DNA of 64,000 bases from positions 207,480 to 271,479 of the forward strand of contig JAOWBW010000268.1 of the NCBI GenBank assembly GCA_026119855.1. The letters are read 5' to 3'. The position numbers and the translations under genes are program-made. The notes beneath the pieces are model-generated. The model saw only the letters and a list, made by a program, of their open reading frames with translations. It had not been told where the DNA came from and made no database searches. This DNA is from Campanula takesimana (Eukaryota; Streptophyta; Magnoliopsida; Asterales; Campanulaceae). Positions 51,991-61,258 of this stretch are shown one piece after another; position 1 is the first letter of the stretch; each line of letters starts with the position of its first letter.

Positions 51991-53573
51991 CCCGTTCATG
52001 TTGATTAATTCAATACTTGGATCATGTTATGTGTATATAAATTGTTTATGTGCCTTGCATGATATGAATATTGGAATATGTGACGTTCATGTGTTATGTG
52101 ATTTTATGTGGTTTATTGTTTTGCAACTTTAATCGCACGATTCAATCGCAATAAATAAATTATGATGGATTCAGAATTGTTGATTATTAATTTTTGATTG
52201 GATCAAAGTTTTAATAATCGGGGAAAAACGATTTTGAGACAAAATTTTCGAACTTTGGAAAATTCTGCACATTCTGATGGCACTGGGCGACCGCACAAAA
52301 CGCCTTGGGCGGCCGCACAGTTTTGGGCGACCGCACAAGGGTTTTTGGGCGGCCGCACAAGGGGATCAGAAGGTCTGATTTTGGTTGAAAAACTGAATCT
52401 GGAATTTTTCGAAAAATTCAACAAAACCAGTAACAGAACCAGTCCAGACTTGCTGATCTGGAATGGGTTTTGGGTAGTTGGTTTGTTTGTGGATTTTGGG
52501 GTTTGATTTTCCTATTTGTTTTGGTCTTGTGATTCTAAGATTGGTTCAAGGTTTGGATGGCTAATCTGCGTTCATCGAGATTGTGTTTCCCAAACTTGAT
52601 CGCAATCAAAGTTTCAAAGATAAAACGAAGTTAGAATTATGAAGAGTTCATAATTGCTAAAATTGAGAAACAAAGTTCTTGATTCAATGATTGGAGATCC
52701 ATGTGGAATTGTGAATGCAATTGGCCTACGTTCATCAAGACCATCTATTGCTTAGTTTCGGCCACATGGACTACTTTCTTGGTTTCTTGAATTAGTGCGG
52801 GATTGTGGTTGCTTAATGGCTTAGTTCGACCGCACTTCTTGTTGTCTTGATTTGGAGATAATAACCAAAGTTGAAATAGTCTCATCCTCATAATTATAGA
52901 GAAACTAATGACACATAAATATAATGCTTAAATTAATGGAGATTAATTTAGTGGCTAAACTTGATGTGTAACATGTTTATATTATGTGCTCATAAATGTG
53001 TTATATGCTATATGTGATGAACCTTCAAAGAAAGTTTTAAGTCCTTCATTGCCATGCCATGATTAAAACACTTGTTTATATATGGGTGATTTTGATGTGG
53101 GTTCGCCTCCGCGAAGTGCATTGATTTTATTCATGTATGAGCAAGATGAGGTTCATTAATTTAATGTGGGCTTGCCTCCGCAAGGTGCGTTAAATTGAAT
53201 GGTTCCTATGCGTTTAAAATTGTTGGACTTAATTAGGCGTCAAAACAGTTTTGGGCCTAGGCAAAAGATGAGATTAAACATGGTTTTTGAAATTGGATTT
53301 CTCAAAGAATCTCATAAAAGGATCTAAGAATCATATGGGATATGATTGACATGATTGTCTACCTAATTAATTTATTTTTTGAGCGGTCCGCCTCCGTGGA
53401 CTCAAAAGTTAAATTAAAGTTGGATCTTAGCCCAATTAAATTATATTATACATTGGATGTATATGAAGGTTATATAATTTAGTGGGAGTATTTTGTTTGA
53501 AAATACATTATTTATCTCTTTAATGAAAACCGGTACTTATTAAATTTTGGAAATTTTTGCATATTTGTAGATA
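51991..53573 (+). other. K2 leader with word pairs and three hairpins
   Basis: Non-coding. GGGCGRCCGCAC words start at 52285, 52307, 52325 and 52347 (pairs of 22 bp). Hairpins are TTCGC-CTCC-GCGAA (53102-53115), CTTGC-CTCC-GCAAG (53171-53184) and TCCGC-CTCC-GTGGA (53387-53400). Stems differ from K1 but still pair; all three loops are CTCC. Confidence 0.65.
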
Positions 53574-54395
53574 ATGACTAATAGCACTCAATCAATGTCG
53601 TTGCGATCGATCCTTGAGAAGGATAAGCTCGAAGAGAATGGTACCAACTTTATGGATTGGATCCGTAGCATAAGAATTTTCTTAGGAAAGAAGATAAGTT
53701 GTACATTCTCGATGGGCCTCTCCCCGCTGAACCACCGCCTACTGCCCCTAGGGTAGAAAGACACAATTACAAGAAACATCGTAATGATTCTAGAGATGTA
53801 AGTTGACTCATGCTTGCTGCTATGTGTTCAAAACTCCAACAAAGTTTGGAACATTTGGAAGCCTATGAGATAGGCGTGGAGTTGAGAACCATGTTTCAAG
53901 AGCAAGCTAGGCAAGAGAGGTACAAGACCATTGTTGCATTCACTACTTGTAAAATGAATGAAGGGCAACAAGTGAGTCCTCACTTTCTTAAAATGAAAGG
54001 TTATGTAGAGCACCTTGAGAAACTTGGCTATCCAATCCTATTGGAGCTAGCCACGGATCTCATTCTTAATTCATTGCCTAAAAGTTATAATCAGTTTGTA
54101 ATGAATTATAACATGCATGGAATGGATAAGAATCTCTCTGAGTTGCATGGGATGCTCAAAACTGCAGAGATGAAAATTGTGGAGAAAGGTTCTCCCGTGC
54201 TCTTGGTTCATGATGGGAAGTAGGCTAGTGCCAAAGGAAAGGGTAAGAAAGTTGTCAAACCCAAAATAAGCAAGGCAAAGGTTGCCAAGGCTTCTGAGGC
54301 AAAACCCGATTTACAAAAGGATGCAATATGTTTCCATTGTCAAGAAATTGGTCATTGGAAACGTAATTGCAAGGCTTTCTTGGAAGAGCAAAAGA
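53574..54395 (+). pseudogene. gag: K2 gag (broken)
   Basis: Starts MTNSTQSMSLRSILEKDKL. One base is lost near 53682 relative to K1. A TGA is at about 53805 and a TAG at 54221-54223. The knuckle CFHCQEIGHWKRNC is intact. It keeps the T that K1 lost near 8190, so the two copies decayed independently. Confidence 0.9.
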
Positions 54396-56244
54396 AGAAG
54401 AAGGGCAGCAAGGCTGCGTCGACTTCAGGTATCTATATGATAGATATTCTCCTTTCTACCACTGATTCCTGGGTATTGGATACCGGATGTGGTTCTCACA
54501 TTTGTCTAAATGTGCAGGGACTAAAGAATAGGAGACTGCTTAAGGAAGGTGAAGTAGATCTACGTGTGGGGAATGGAGCAAGAGTTGCTGCATTATCCGT
54601 AGGGACTTATGAAGTCACTTTACCTTCCGGATTAATTCTTGTTTTGAACAATTGTTATTATGTTCCGGATTTAAGCAGAAATATTATTTCAATTTCTTGT
54701 TTGGATAATGAAGGTTTTAAGTTTCTTATTGAGAATAAGAAATTTTCTATTTATTTAAATGATGTGCTTTATGGTATTGCTAATTCATTTAATGGCCTTT
54801 ATATCTTGGATGTCAAGAATGAAAATAATGACAATGTCTATCATGTAAATAAGAAATCTAAACCTAATGATGTAAATTATACCTATTTATGGCATTGCCG
54901 TCTTGGTCATATTAATGAGAAGCGTATCTCAAAACTCCATGGGGACGGACTTTTAGGTTCATGTGACCTCGAGTCATATGATACTTGTGAGTCGTGTCTT
55001 CTTGGAAAAATGACTAAGACACCTTTTACCAAGTTGGGTGAAAGGGCAAGCGACTTATTGGGGTTGATACATTCCGATGTATGCGGACCATTAAGTAGCA
55101 ATGCTAGGGGAGGATTTCAATACTTCATAACCTTCACTGATGATTATAGTAGATTTGGGTATGTTTACCTAATGAAACATAAAAGTGAAGCATTTGAGAT
55201 ATTTAGAATATTTCAAAATGAAGTAGAAAAACAACTTGGCAAAAGTATAAAGGCACTTCGATCAGATCGAGGTGGTGAATACTTAAGTCAATAATTTGAT
55301 GATCATCTAAAGAATTGTGGAATAGTTTCACAATTTACTCCACCTGGAACACCACAATGGAATGGTGTGTCCGAGAGGAGAAATCGGACTTTGTTAGACA
55401 TGGTTCGATCAATGATGAGTCAAGTTGATCTTCCAATATCCTTTTGGGGTTACGCCCTAGAAACCGCTGCTTTCACACTAAATCGTGTTCCAACTAAATC
55501 GGTTCAAAAGACTCCATATGAGATGTGGAGCGGAAAGAAGCCCTGTCTGTCTTTCATGAAGATTTGGGGTTGTGAAGCTTTTGTCAAAAGACTTGTCTCA
55601 GACAAACTTGCACACAAATCTGATAAATGTATTTTCGTGGGATATCCTAAGGAAACTAGAGGATATTACTTTTACAACCGCGAGGACAACAAAGTGTTTG
55701 TTGCCCGAACTGGTGTCTTTCTAGAGAAAGAGTTTCTCTCCAAAGAAATCAGTGGGAGTAAAATAAATCTTGAAGAAATTCAAGACCCAGAAAATAACAT
55801 TGAACCAATAGTGGAACAAGAACAAGAACCACAAAGAGTTGTGGAACCTGTTCAAAATACGCAAGCAACTCGCAGATCTAGTAGGTTACGATCCGAGCCC
55901 GAGAGATATGGATTTCTCGTAACGGATAGTAATGAGGTAGAAATCATAGAGAATGATGAACCGTCAACCTACCAAGAGGCGATGTCTTCTCCTGATTCGG
56001 ACAAGTGGCTTGGAGCCATGGAATCCGAATTGCAATCCATGCAAGACAATCAAGTTTGGAATTTGATTGATGCACCCGAAGGTGTAAAAACCATAGGATG
56101 AAAATGGGTCTTCAAGAAGAAGACTGACATGGATGGGAAGGTGCATACTTACAAAGCTAGACTTGTAGCGAAAGGTTATAGGCAAGTTCATGGTATTGAC
56201 TATGATGAGACCTTTTCACCCGTAGCAATGATCAAGTCTATAAG
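54396..56244 (+). pseudogene. pol: K2 protease, integrase and start of RT, truncated
   Basis: WVLDTGCGSHIC protease, YLWHCRLGHINEKRI pre-integrase, then an integrase core that is intact where K1 is broken (SNARGGFQYFITFTDDYSRF). TAA at 55292-55294 (Glu in K1) and TGA at 56099-56101 (Cys in K1). RT begins WVFKKKTDMDGKV and ends at 56244 before YVDD, so no RT activity remains. Confidence 0.92.
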
Positions 56245-56259
56245 TTCATGGTATTGACT

Positions 56260-57030
56260 TCAAAGCAATATTTCATCAACGAATTTCACTAACGGATTCG
56301 TCAACAAAGGTTCACTAACGGCCTCTCCAAAGGTTCATTAACGGCCTCCTCAAAGGTTCATTAACGGCCTCTCCAAAGGTTCACTAACGGCCTCCTCAAA
56401 GGTTCACCAACGGCCTCTACAAAGGTTCACCAACGGCCTCATTCAAGGGTTCACTAACGGCCTCATCAACGGATTTCACTAACGGATTCGTCCTCAAAGA
56501 TTCACTAACGGCCTCTACAAAGGTTCACTAACGGCCTCTACAAAGGTTCACCAACGGCCTCTCCAAAGGTTCACCAACGGCCTCTTCAAAGGTTCACCAA
56601 CGGCCTCTCTAAAAGTTCACTAACGGCCTCCTCAAAGGTTCACCAACGGCCTCTACAAAGGTTCACCAACGGCCTCATTCAAGGGTTCACTAACGGCCTC
56701 ATCAACGGATTTCACAAACGGATTCGTCCTCAAAGATTCACTAACGGCCTCTACAAAGGTTCACTAACGGCCTCTACAAACGTTCACCAACGGCCTCTCC
56801 AAAGGTTCACCAACGGCCTCTACAAAGGTTCACTAACGGCCTCATCAACGGATTTCACTAACGGATTCGTCCTCAAAGGTTCACTAACGGCCTCTCCAAA
56901 GGTTCACTAACGGCCTCCTCAAAGGTTCACTAACGGCCTCTCCAAAGGTTCACCAACGGCCTCTCCAAAAGGTTCACTAACGGCCTCGTTCAAAGGTTTA
57001 CTAACGGCCTCATTCAACATAATTCAGCCG
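56260..57030 (+). repeat. Tandem array in T3 3' UTR, about 23-bp units
   Basis: About 33 units of GGTTCACTAACGGCCTC plus a variable CTCCAAA or TACAAA. Longer units with ATCAACGGATTTCACTAACG recur at about 56271, 56461, 56698 and 56841, giving an irregular higher-order pattern. The core TTCACTAACGG is also the core of the T2 array read on its own sense strand (TTCACAAACGG). Position just before the 3' LTR is the known place for Tat tandem arrays. Confidence 0.9.
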
Positions 57031-57223
57031 GCAGGTTCACCTAACGGATCATGCCACCCCCCTATCAATAAAAGCCGCTCACACAGGGAGCGTACCACTA
57101 TCTCTCGCAATTTCAAATTCCTTATTTCATCGAGTCTTTACCTTTTCTTGGTGATGTCCTCGGCGGGTGTTTTTAACTTTCGTCGACGCGTTTTGCTTTG
57201 CAATCCACGTCGCCGAGGGGCTC
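57031..57223 (+). other. T3 3' UTR end and polypurine tract
   Basis: Unique sequence, ending with the polypurine tract GTCGCCGAGGGGCTC (57209-57223) directly before the LTR. The stretch is related to T2 at 19784-19930 (minus strand). Confidence 0.8.
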
Positions 57224-58224
57224 TGTAGACACCCCGCCTTGGACCGCTCACCCCGATTTCACTTTTGATCTTGTGTTTCTCCCCATTTTAAGTGTTTCTC
57301 GTTAGTTTCTGTCACTTCCATTAAGTTCCTGACTGACTTCGTTAAGTCCAGGGGCTAAACTGAATAACAGGGCTGACTTTCTAGTCCATTCTGTCAAAAT
57401 CGCCTTCTCTGAGTCGCGCGCCTCCGACAGGAGGATCCAGACGCGCGCGCGCCCCGCCTCCAAATCAGGAAGCGCGCGCATCTGGGCGTCGGTTACAGAT
57501 TTCTGGCCAGGATTCTCTCCCTTGCTCAATTTACAGGATTTTGCCCGCGAAAGATTTCTTGGTGACTGAGTTTTGGCACCAAAAACATCTCTCTTTCACC
57601 TATAAAAACCCCCCTTTACCTCCATTTTCAAGGACCTTGACCTTGGACCTTTGGCTCTCAATCTCATATTGCAATAAACCAAATCTCCTACTTTCAAATC
57701 ATTTTCCAAAGGATTTCTCCAAGTAAATCAACAAGAAGTGTTTGAAGTCTCTTGAAGTCTAGGTAAAGCTATTTCTTTCCCCTTCTCAACTTCATCTCTT
57801 TTCTCTTTCTTTTTGTATTATCAAAGTGCAATCACCCAAATCATTTTGGGACATGACTCTAATGACCACCTCATCTCATTGAGGTCGGTTAAAGAGTTAT
57901 CCCCTACATTCCAAACTCTATTTTAAACCCCTTTTTATGATTTAAAGAAGAAGAAGAGGAATGTTTATCATTCATGTAGATTTTGATCAAGCAAGACCAA
58001 CTTTAGTTGGGCGAGATGGGTGTTTCGGTACTTCCCATCTCGTAATCTAACCCCCGAACCTCAAAACAAGGAATCTCTGTTTTCGTAATAAAACTTAGGC
58101 TATTATCAATAGGTTTTTCTTATGTTCCTCAAAACATAGGTAGCGACTCTAAAAACAAGTTAGACATCCTAGGACGACTCGCGCGCTCTAGCCTCGAGCC
58201 GTGGGCTCCCCCGGGGTATCTACA
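57224..58224 (+). repeat. T3 3' LTR
   Basis: 1001 bp. GC-rich words near 57415-57480, TATAAAA at 57601-57607. The internal tRNA-Arg-like decamer has mutated to TAGCGACTCT (58141-58150). GTACT follows at 58225-58229. Confidence 0.95.
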
Positions 58225-58229
58225 GTACT

Positions 58230-58665
58230 AACAAATAACAAGTATTTACAGTCCTAGTTATTTATCTACATTTTTTATGTTTATTTAGACTCGATCCTAG
58301 ATGTCGACCCTTTACAAGAAAATGTGTGCCTAAAGTGTTTTTTTGTCATTGTTGAACGTTGCTTTGTCGCTGTGGATTCTGAACTTGTTGCAGATTGAAG
58401 GCGTTGAGGTGCCTGGCTGTTGCTGAACTGACAAGGGTATGTTCTGTCCGTCTGTAAAAGGCGCGTGCCTGGCTTTGCGCATGGGATGCGCACGCGTCTC
58501 GACACCAAGGGCGGAGGCACCCGCGTCTGGGCTACTGATTTATAACCCCTTTTTTTTCTGTACTAGATTCTTCAACAGCTATAAATTTGAACCCATTTCG
58601 ACCAGTTTGTTCACACAACAATATTCTGCAATACTTTCCAACTTAAGCTTCAGATTTTTTCAAGA
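58230..58665 (+). promoter_or_regulatory. T2 spacer with putative promoter of antisense gene 2
   Basis: Continues T2 after T3. The first 110 bp align with 49860-49970 (minus). GC-rich words GGCGCGTGCC, TGCGCACGCG and CACCCGCG lie at 58458-58530, then TTTATAA (58540) and GCTATAAATTTG (58579-58590), about 85 bp before the ATG. Same design as 49521-49735. Confidence 0.5.
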
Positions 58666-59018
58666 ATGGCCCCCATGACCTTTTCTTTTGAAGTGAAAGT
58701 CTCCGTCCCCGAGGGCAAAGAGTCAAAACCATATCCCTATTATGAAGGCACGCCCGAGTGTCTTCGATCGCTTGGGAAGGCCGAATGAAGATGTCTCTGA
58801 ACCCTTGAAGACGAAGGTTCAAGTTGAAGCTCCTAGGCCTCGCTATTTGCCCAAGAAGAAGAAGGGCAAAGGCAAGGGAAATTCTCCCTATGTGTGGAAA
58901 CGTCCATCCAAAGCCCCTGCTAAGGCCAATTTGAATAAGGATAAAGGGAAGGTTGTTGATGAAGCTCAGTCCCGTCCTAGCATCTTTTCTTGCCTTGGTA
59001 GTTCCGGGAATGCCCCGC
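58666..59018 (+). pseudogene. T2 antisense gene 2 (SVF-RLG protein), frameshifted and truncated
   Basis: Starts MAPMTFSFEVKVSVPEG, like the intact gene at 49086-49520. A frameshift near 58735 separates it from the frame RPSVFDRLGRPNED, KKKKGKGKGNSPYVWKRP, SRPSIFSCLG. The last third is cut off at 59018 by the T4 LTR. Both SVF motifs and the Lys-rich stretch are kept, so these are the likely conserved parts. Confidence 0.75.
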
Positions 59019-60266
59019 TGTGAATACGTGAGATGAAAGTCGAGAGTCGCCGCATTGTTTTATTTGTAGTTAAAACATTGAGAAAAACCATTTATGAGAA
59101 TAATAGGGTTCGGGGGTCAAATTACAATAAGAGAAGAATACTCATGTTATCACTCCTATTTACCGATGAATCGGTCTTTCTATCATGATCAATGTGTGTG
59201 TGTGTGTTAGTGATTGAGACCGGATCCGAAGATTGCCTACATTCTTCTCATCATGAGAAGCTCAGGTCTGTGTAGTTCATTGATGAATTAGAATGGGGAG
59301 AGATGAAGCGGGATCATGCATATAGAGGGGGAAGATTAGGGTTAGAAGTAGTTCCTAGATCATATTAGGGTTTGATGAACCCTAGGATCATCATAGGCTA
59401 TGGCATATGCACATAAATAGGGATTACAATCCTAGATCTAGCATATCATGTGTATATGAGACTTAGATCTAGCGTAATAATTAGAACATCATGAATACAT
59501 ATGAATGAATATATAAGCATGAAGATCGCTACCCTAGTTATGGCATTTATTATGAAGTTAGACTAAGAACATGAAGAACACATGAAGAACATATGAATAT
59601 TAATGTATAAACATAATGAAAACATGAATTACGTAAGTAATATGTGACCTAGATCTAGTACGGGTTTCATGGAAACCCTAGATCATCATCAACCAAGAAA
59701 ACGAACGATGAACAAAACCCTAGATCTAGCAATATATGAATGAATATAATAGATCTAAGTAGATAAGTAGTAAGAACGCGTTACCGAACAGATTAAAGAG
59801 GCTTCGAAGGTTGAATCTTCACTCCTTTGGTTGATGGTGGTGATGAATCTCTTTGATGATCAAAGCAAGATCAAAGAGAGGTTTTGAGAGGAAGAGAGAG
59901 AGGCTGGGATTCTGTTAGCTTTTTCCCGTGGGTTTGAGGTGTCCTCAAATGCTGAGAGGAGAGGGCTATTTATAGGGAATAATCTGAAAAAGGCCAAAGT
60001 GGTCGTACAGCCAAGATCAAGCCGTACGGAGGGTGGAGAGGCGTACGGATGCTTTATCTTGAATTCCGTGATTAGAATGATCTCGTAGAATCCTTATCAG
60101 TTTGTTCACGGGATTTGTCCATTATTTGGATGGATTTCGACCTAGAAGAGATTTCGTCTAACAAGAACTCTCGATAACTGCCGGATAAGTCCCTGTCAGT
60201 TTATAATCGCCTAAAAGGTCCTCGGAGGCTCCTAAACGTCCTCTCACTTCAGATCGGGTACTAACA
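59019..60266 (-). repeat. T4 3' LTR (minus-strand Tat-like element)
   Basis: Minus strand start TGTTAGTACCCG at 60266, end CGTATTCACA at about 59019. A TATA box (CTATAAATAG, 59966-59975) is preceded by GTAC-core words at 60041-60048, 60022-60029 and 60003-60010. A tRNA-Arg-like decamer variant is at 59043-59052, and the covarying stem element at 59237-59275. A TG run is at about 59193-59209. No gene. Confidence 0.75.
59237..59275 (-). other. Conserved stem element in T4 LTR
   Basis: Minus strand: CTACA ... TGTAG outer stem, AGACCTGAG, hairpin CTTCTC-loop-GAGAAG. Same layout as 48853-48889 with A-T replacing G-C in the outer stem. The T5 copy is at 61076-61114 (CTACG/CGTAG, one G-T wobble in the inner stem). 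Confidence 0.6.
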
Positions 60267-60582
60267 GTAGCCCCTCGGCGACGCTTCTTGCAAGGCATGG
60301 AGGGTCATCGATTAAGAAAGGAACTGGTCTGAAACACGAGTTCCAAATTGAGGGAAAAGAAGTAAACGGTGACCAGGTTGGTCAAGTGGCTGGACCTAAG
60401 TTAGGCTACCTACGTATCCAAGTGGAATCAAGCCAATCATAGTTCGAGCCTTACGGGGAAAGAAAGAAACGAGAGATCGTCTTTTGTGAGGGATAGACAA
60501 AAATCCGTCAAACAATAAAGTCACGTGGACCCTACTGGGGAGAAAAGAAAAAAAACGAAACATCGTTGAGCAATAAAGTCGT
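60267..60582 (-). other. T4 internal stub
   Basis: Polypurine tract (minus GCCGAGGGGCTAC, 60267-60279) followed inward by non-coding sequence. It holds a further stem element at 60410-60442 (CTATG/CGTAG outer, TCC/GGA inner). It ends at a gypsy LTR scrap, so the rest of T4 is missing. Confidence 0.65.
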
Positions 60583-60793
60583 TGTAACGACCCGAAAACC
60601 CGCCTCTATTTTCTTAGTAAAAAATATTTAATTATTTATTTATGGCTTATTTATTTATTTAAATTATTTATTTATTTAAATATTTATGTGTGCATTCACA
60701 TCTCATAATATTTTTATGACTAGCATTTTAATTGATCAATTGTGTTAAGTTTGAAGTTGGGGACTTTAGTGTTAATTGAGAGATGTTTGGTTG
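60583..60793 (+). repeat. Y3, start of a Y2-type gypsy LTR
   Basis: TGTAACGACCCGAAAACCCG followed by the AT-rich start of the Y1/Y2 LTRs (TTATTTATTTATTTAAATTA). Only about 210 bp; the right side is cut by T5. Confidence 0.7.
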
Positions 60794-61258
60794 TGTGAAT
60801 ACCCTTTTCCGATGAAGCAACGCATGGGAAGTATCTTGTGATTATTTTTATTTACAAAAGGAATATTCTTAACGACATTAAAAATAGGAGAGTCGCCACG
60901 CCGTTTTAATTAAAGCCAAAACATTGAAAAAAGCATTTTAGTGGGTTCGGGGGTCAAATTACAACAAGAGAAGAATATTGAACGTTATCACTCCTATTGC
61001 CCGAATTGATCGGTCTTTCTATCATGATGCGGTGTATGTAGTGTGTTAGTGATTGAGACCGGATCCGAAGATTGCCTACGTTCCTCTCAATGTGAGAAGC
61101 TCAGGTCAGCGTAGTTCGAGAAAAATTTAGAATAGGCAGAAGAATCGGGATCATGCATAATGAGGGGGGAATTACCTAAAGATTAGGTTTTAGAAATAGT
61201 TCCTAGATCATCCTCGGGTTGATGAACCCTCGATCATCATCGCTATGATAAACCTAAT
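60794..61258 (-). repeat. T5, truncated T4-like LTR
   Basis: Minus-strand LTR end GGGTATTCACA at 60794. Homologous to T4 at 59040-59400, then stops near 61258. It contains TGGCGACTCT (60889-60898, minus), 104 bp from the LTR end, and the stem element 61076-61114. Confidence 0.7.

Larger units (their letters stand above)
50482..56244 (+). mobile_element. K2, truncated copia element related to K1
   Basis: 5' LTR, leader and gag to RT are present; RNase H, the rest of RT and the 3' LTR are gone. Left flank CCTAT would be its TSD, but the partner is lost. The right end falls in RT at about 56244, and a 17-bp stretch of K2 (56185-56201) is repeated at 56243-56259 across the junction with the T3 tandem array. 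K1 and K2 are close in coding sequence but differ clearly in the LTR tail and leader. Confidence 0.92.
23940..58224 (+). mobile_element. T3, Tat-type gypsy element carrying nested Y2, Y1 and K2
   Basis: Two LTRs of exactly 1001 bp, a perfect 5-bp TSD, tRNA-Arg primer site, polypurine tract and a Tat gag-pol with two RNase H domains. About 26 LTR differences by hand count (2.6%). Own sequence is 23940-25218, 42040-50481 and about 56260-58224. Y2 (with Y1 inside) separates the leader from gag. K2 entered the antisense PMD gene, and a later deletion fused K2 to the 3' tandem array. Own remaining length is about 11.7 kb; intact relatives would be longer. Confidence 0.93.
18826..59018 (-). mobile_element. 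T2, Tat-type gypsy, interrupted by T3 and truncated
   Basis: Minus-strand element. Visible parts in its own 3' to 5' order are the 3' LTR (18826-19768), polypurine tract, tandem array (20067-20925), and two genes in antisense to the element (21503-23939 and 58666-59018). T3 inserted at 23940 inside the region between these genes; removing T3 and one GTACT joins homologous sequence to that of T3's own antisense block (49086-50481 minus). Its gag-pol and 5' LTR are missing because T4 replaced them at 59019. Its LTR is related to that of T3 but clearly more diverged, so T2 is the older member. Confidence 0.85.
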
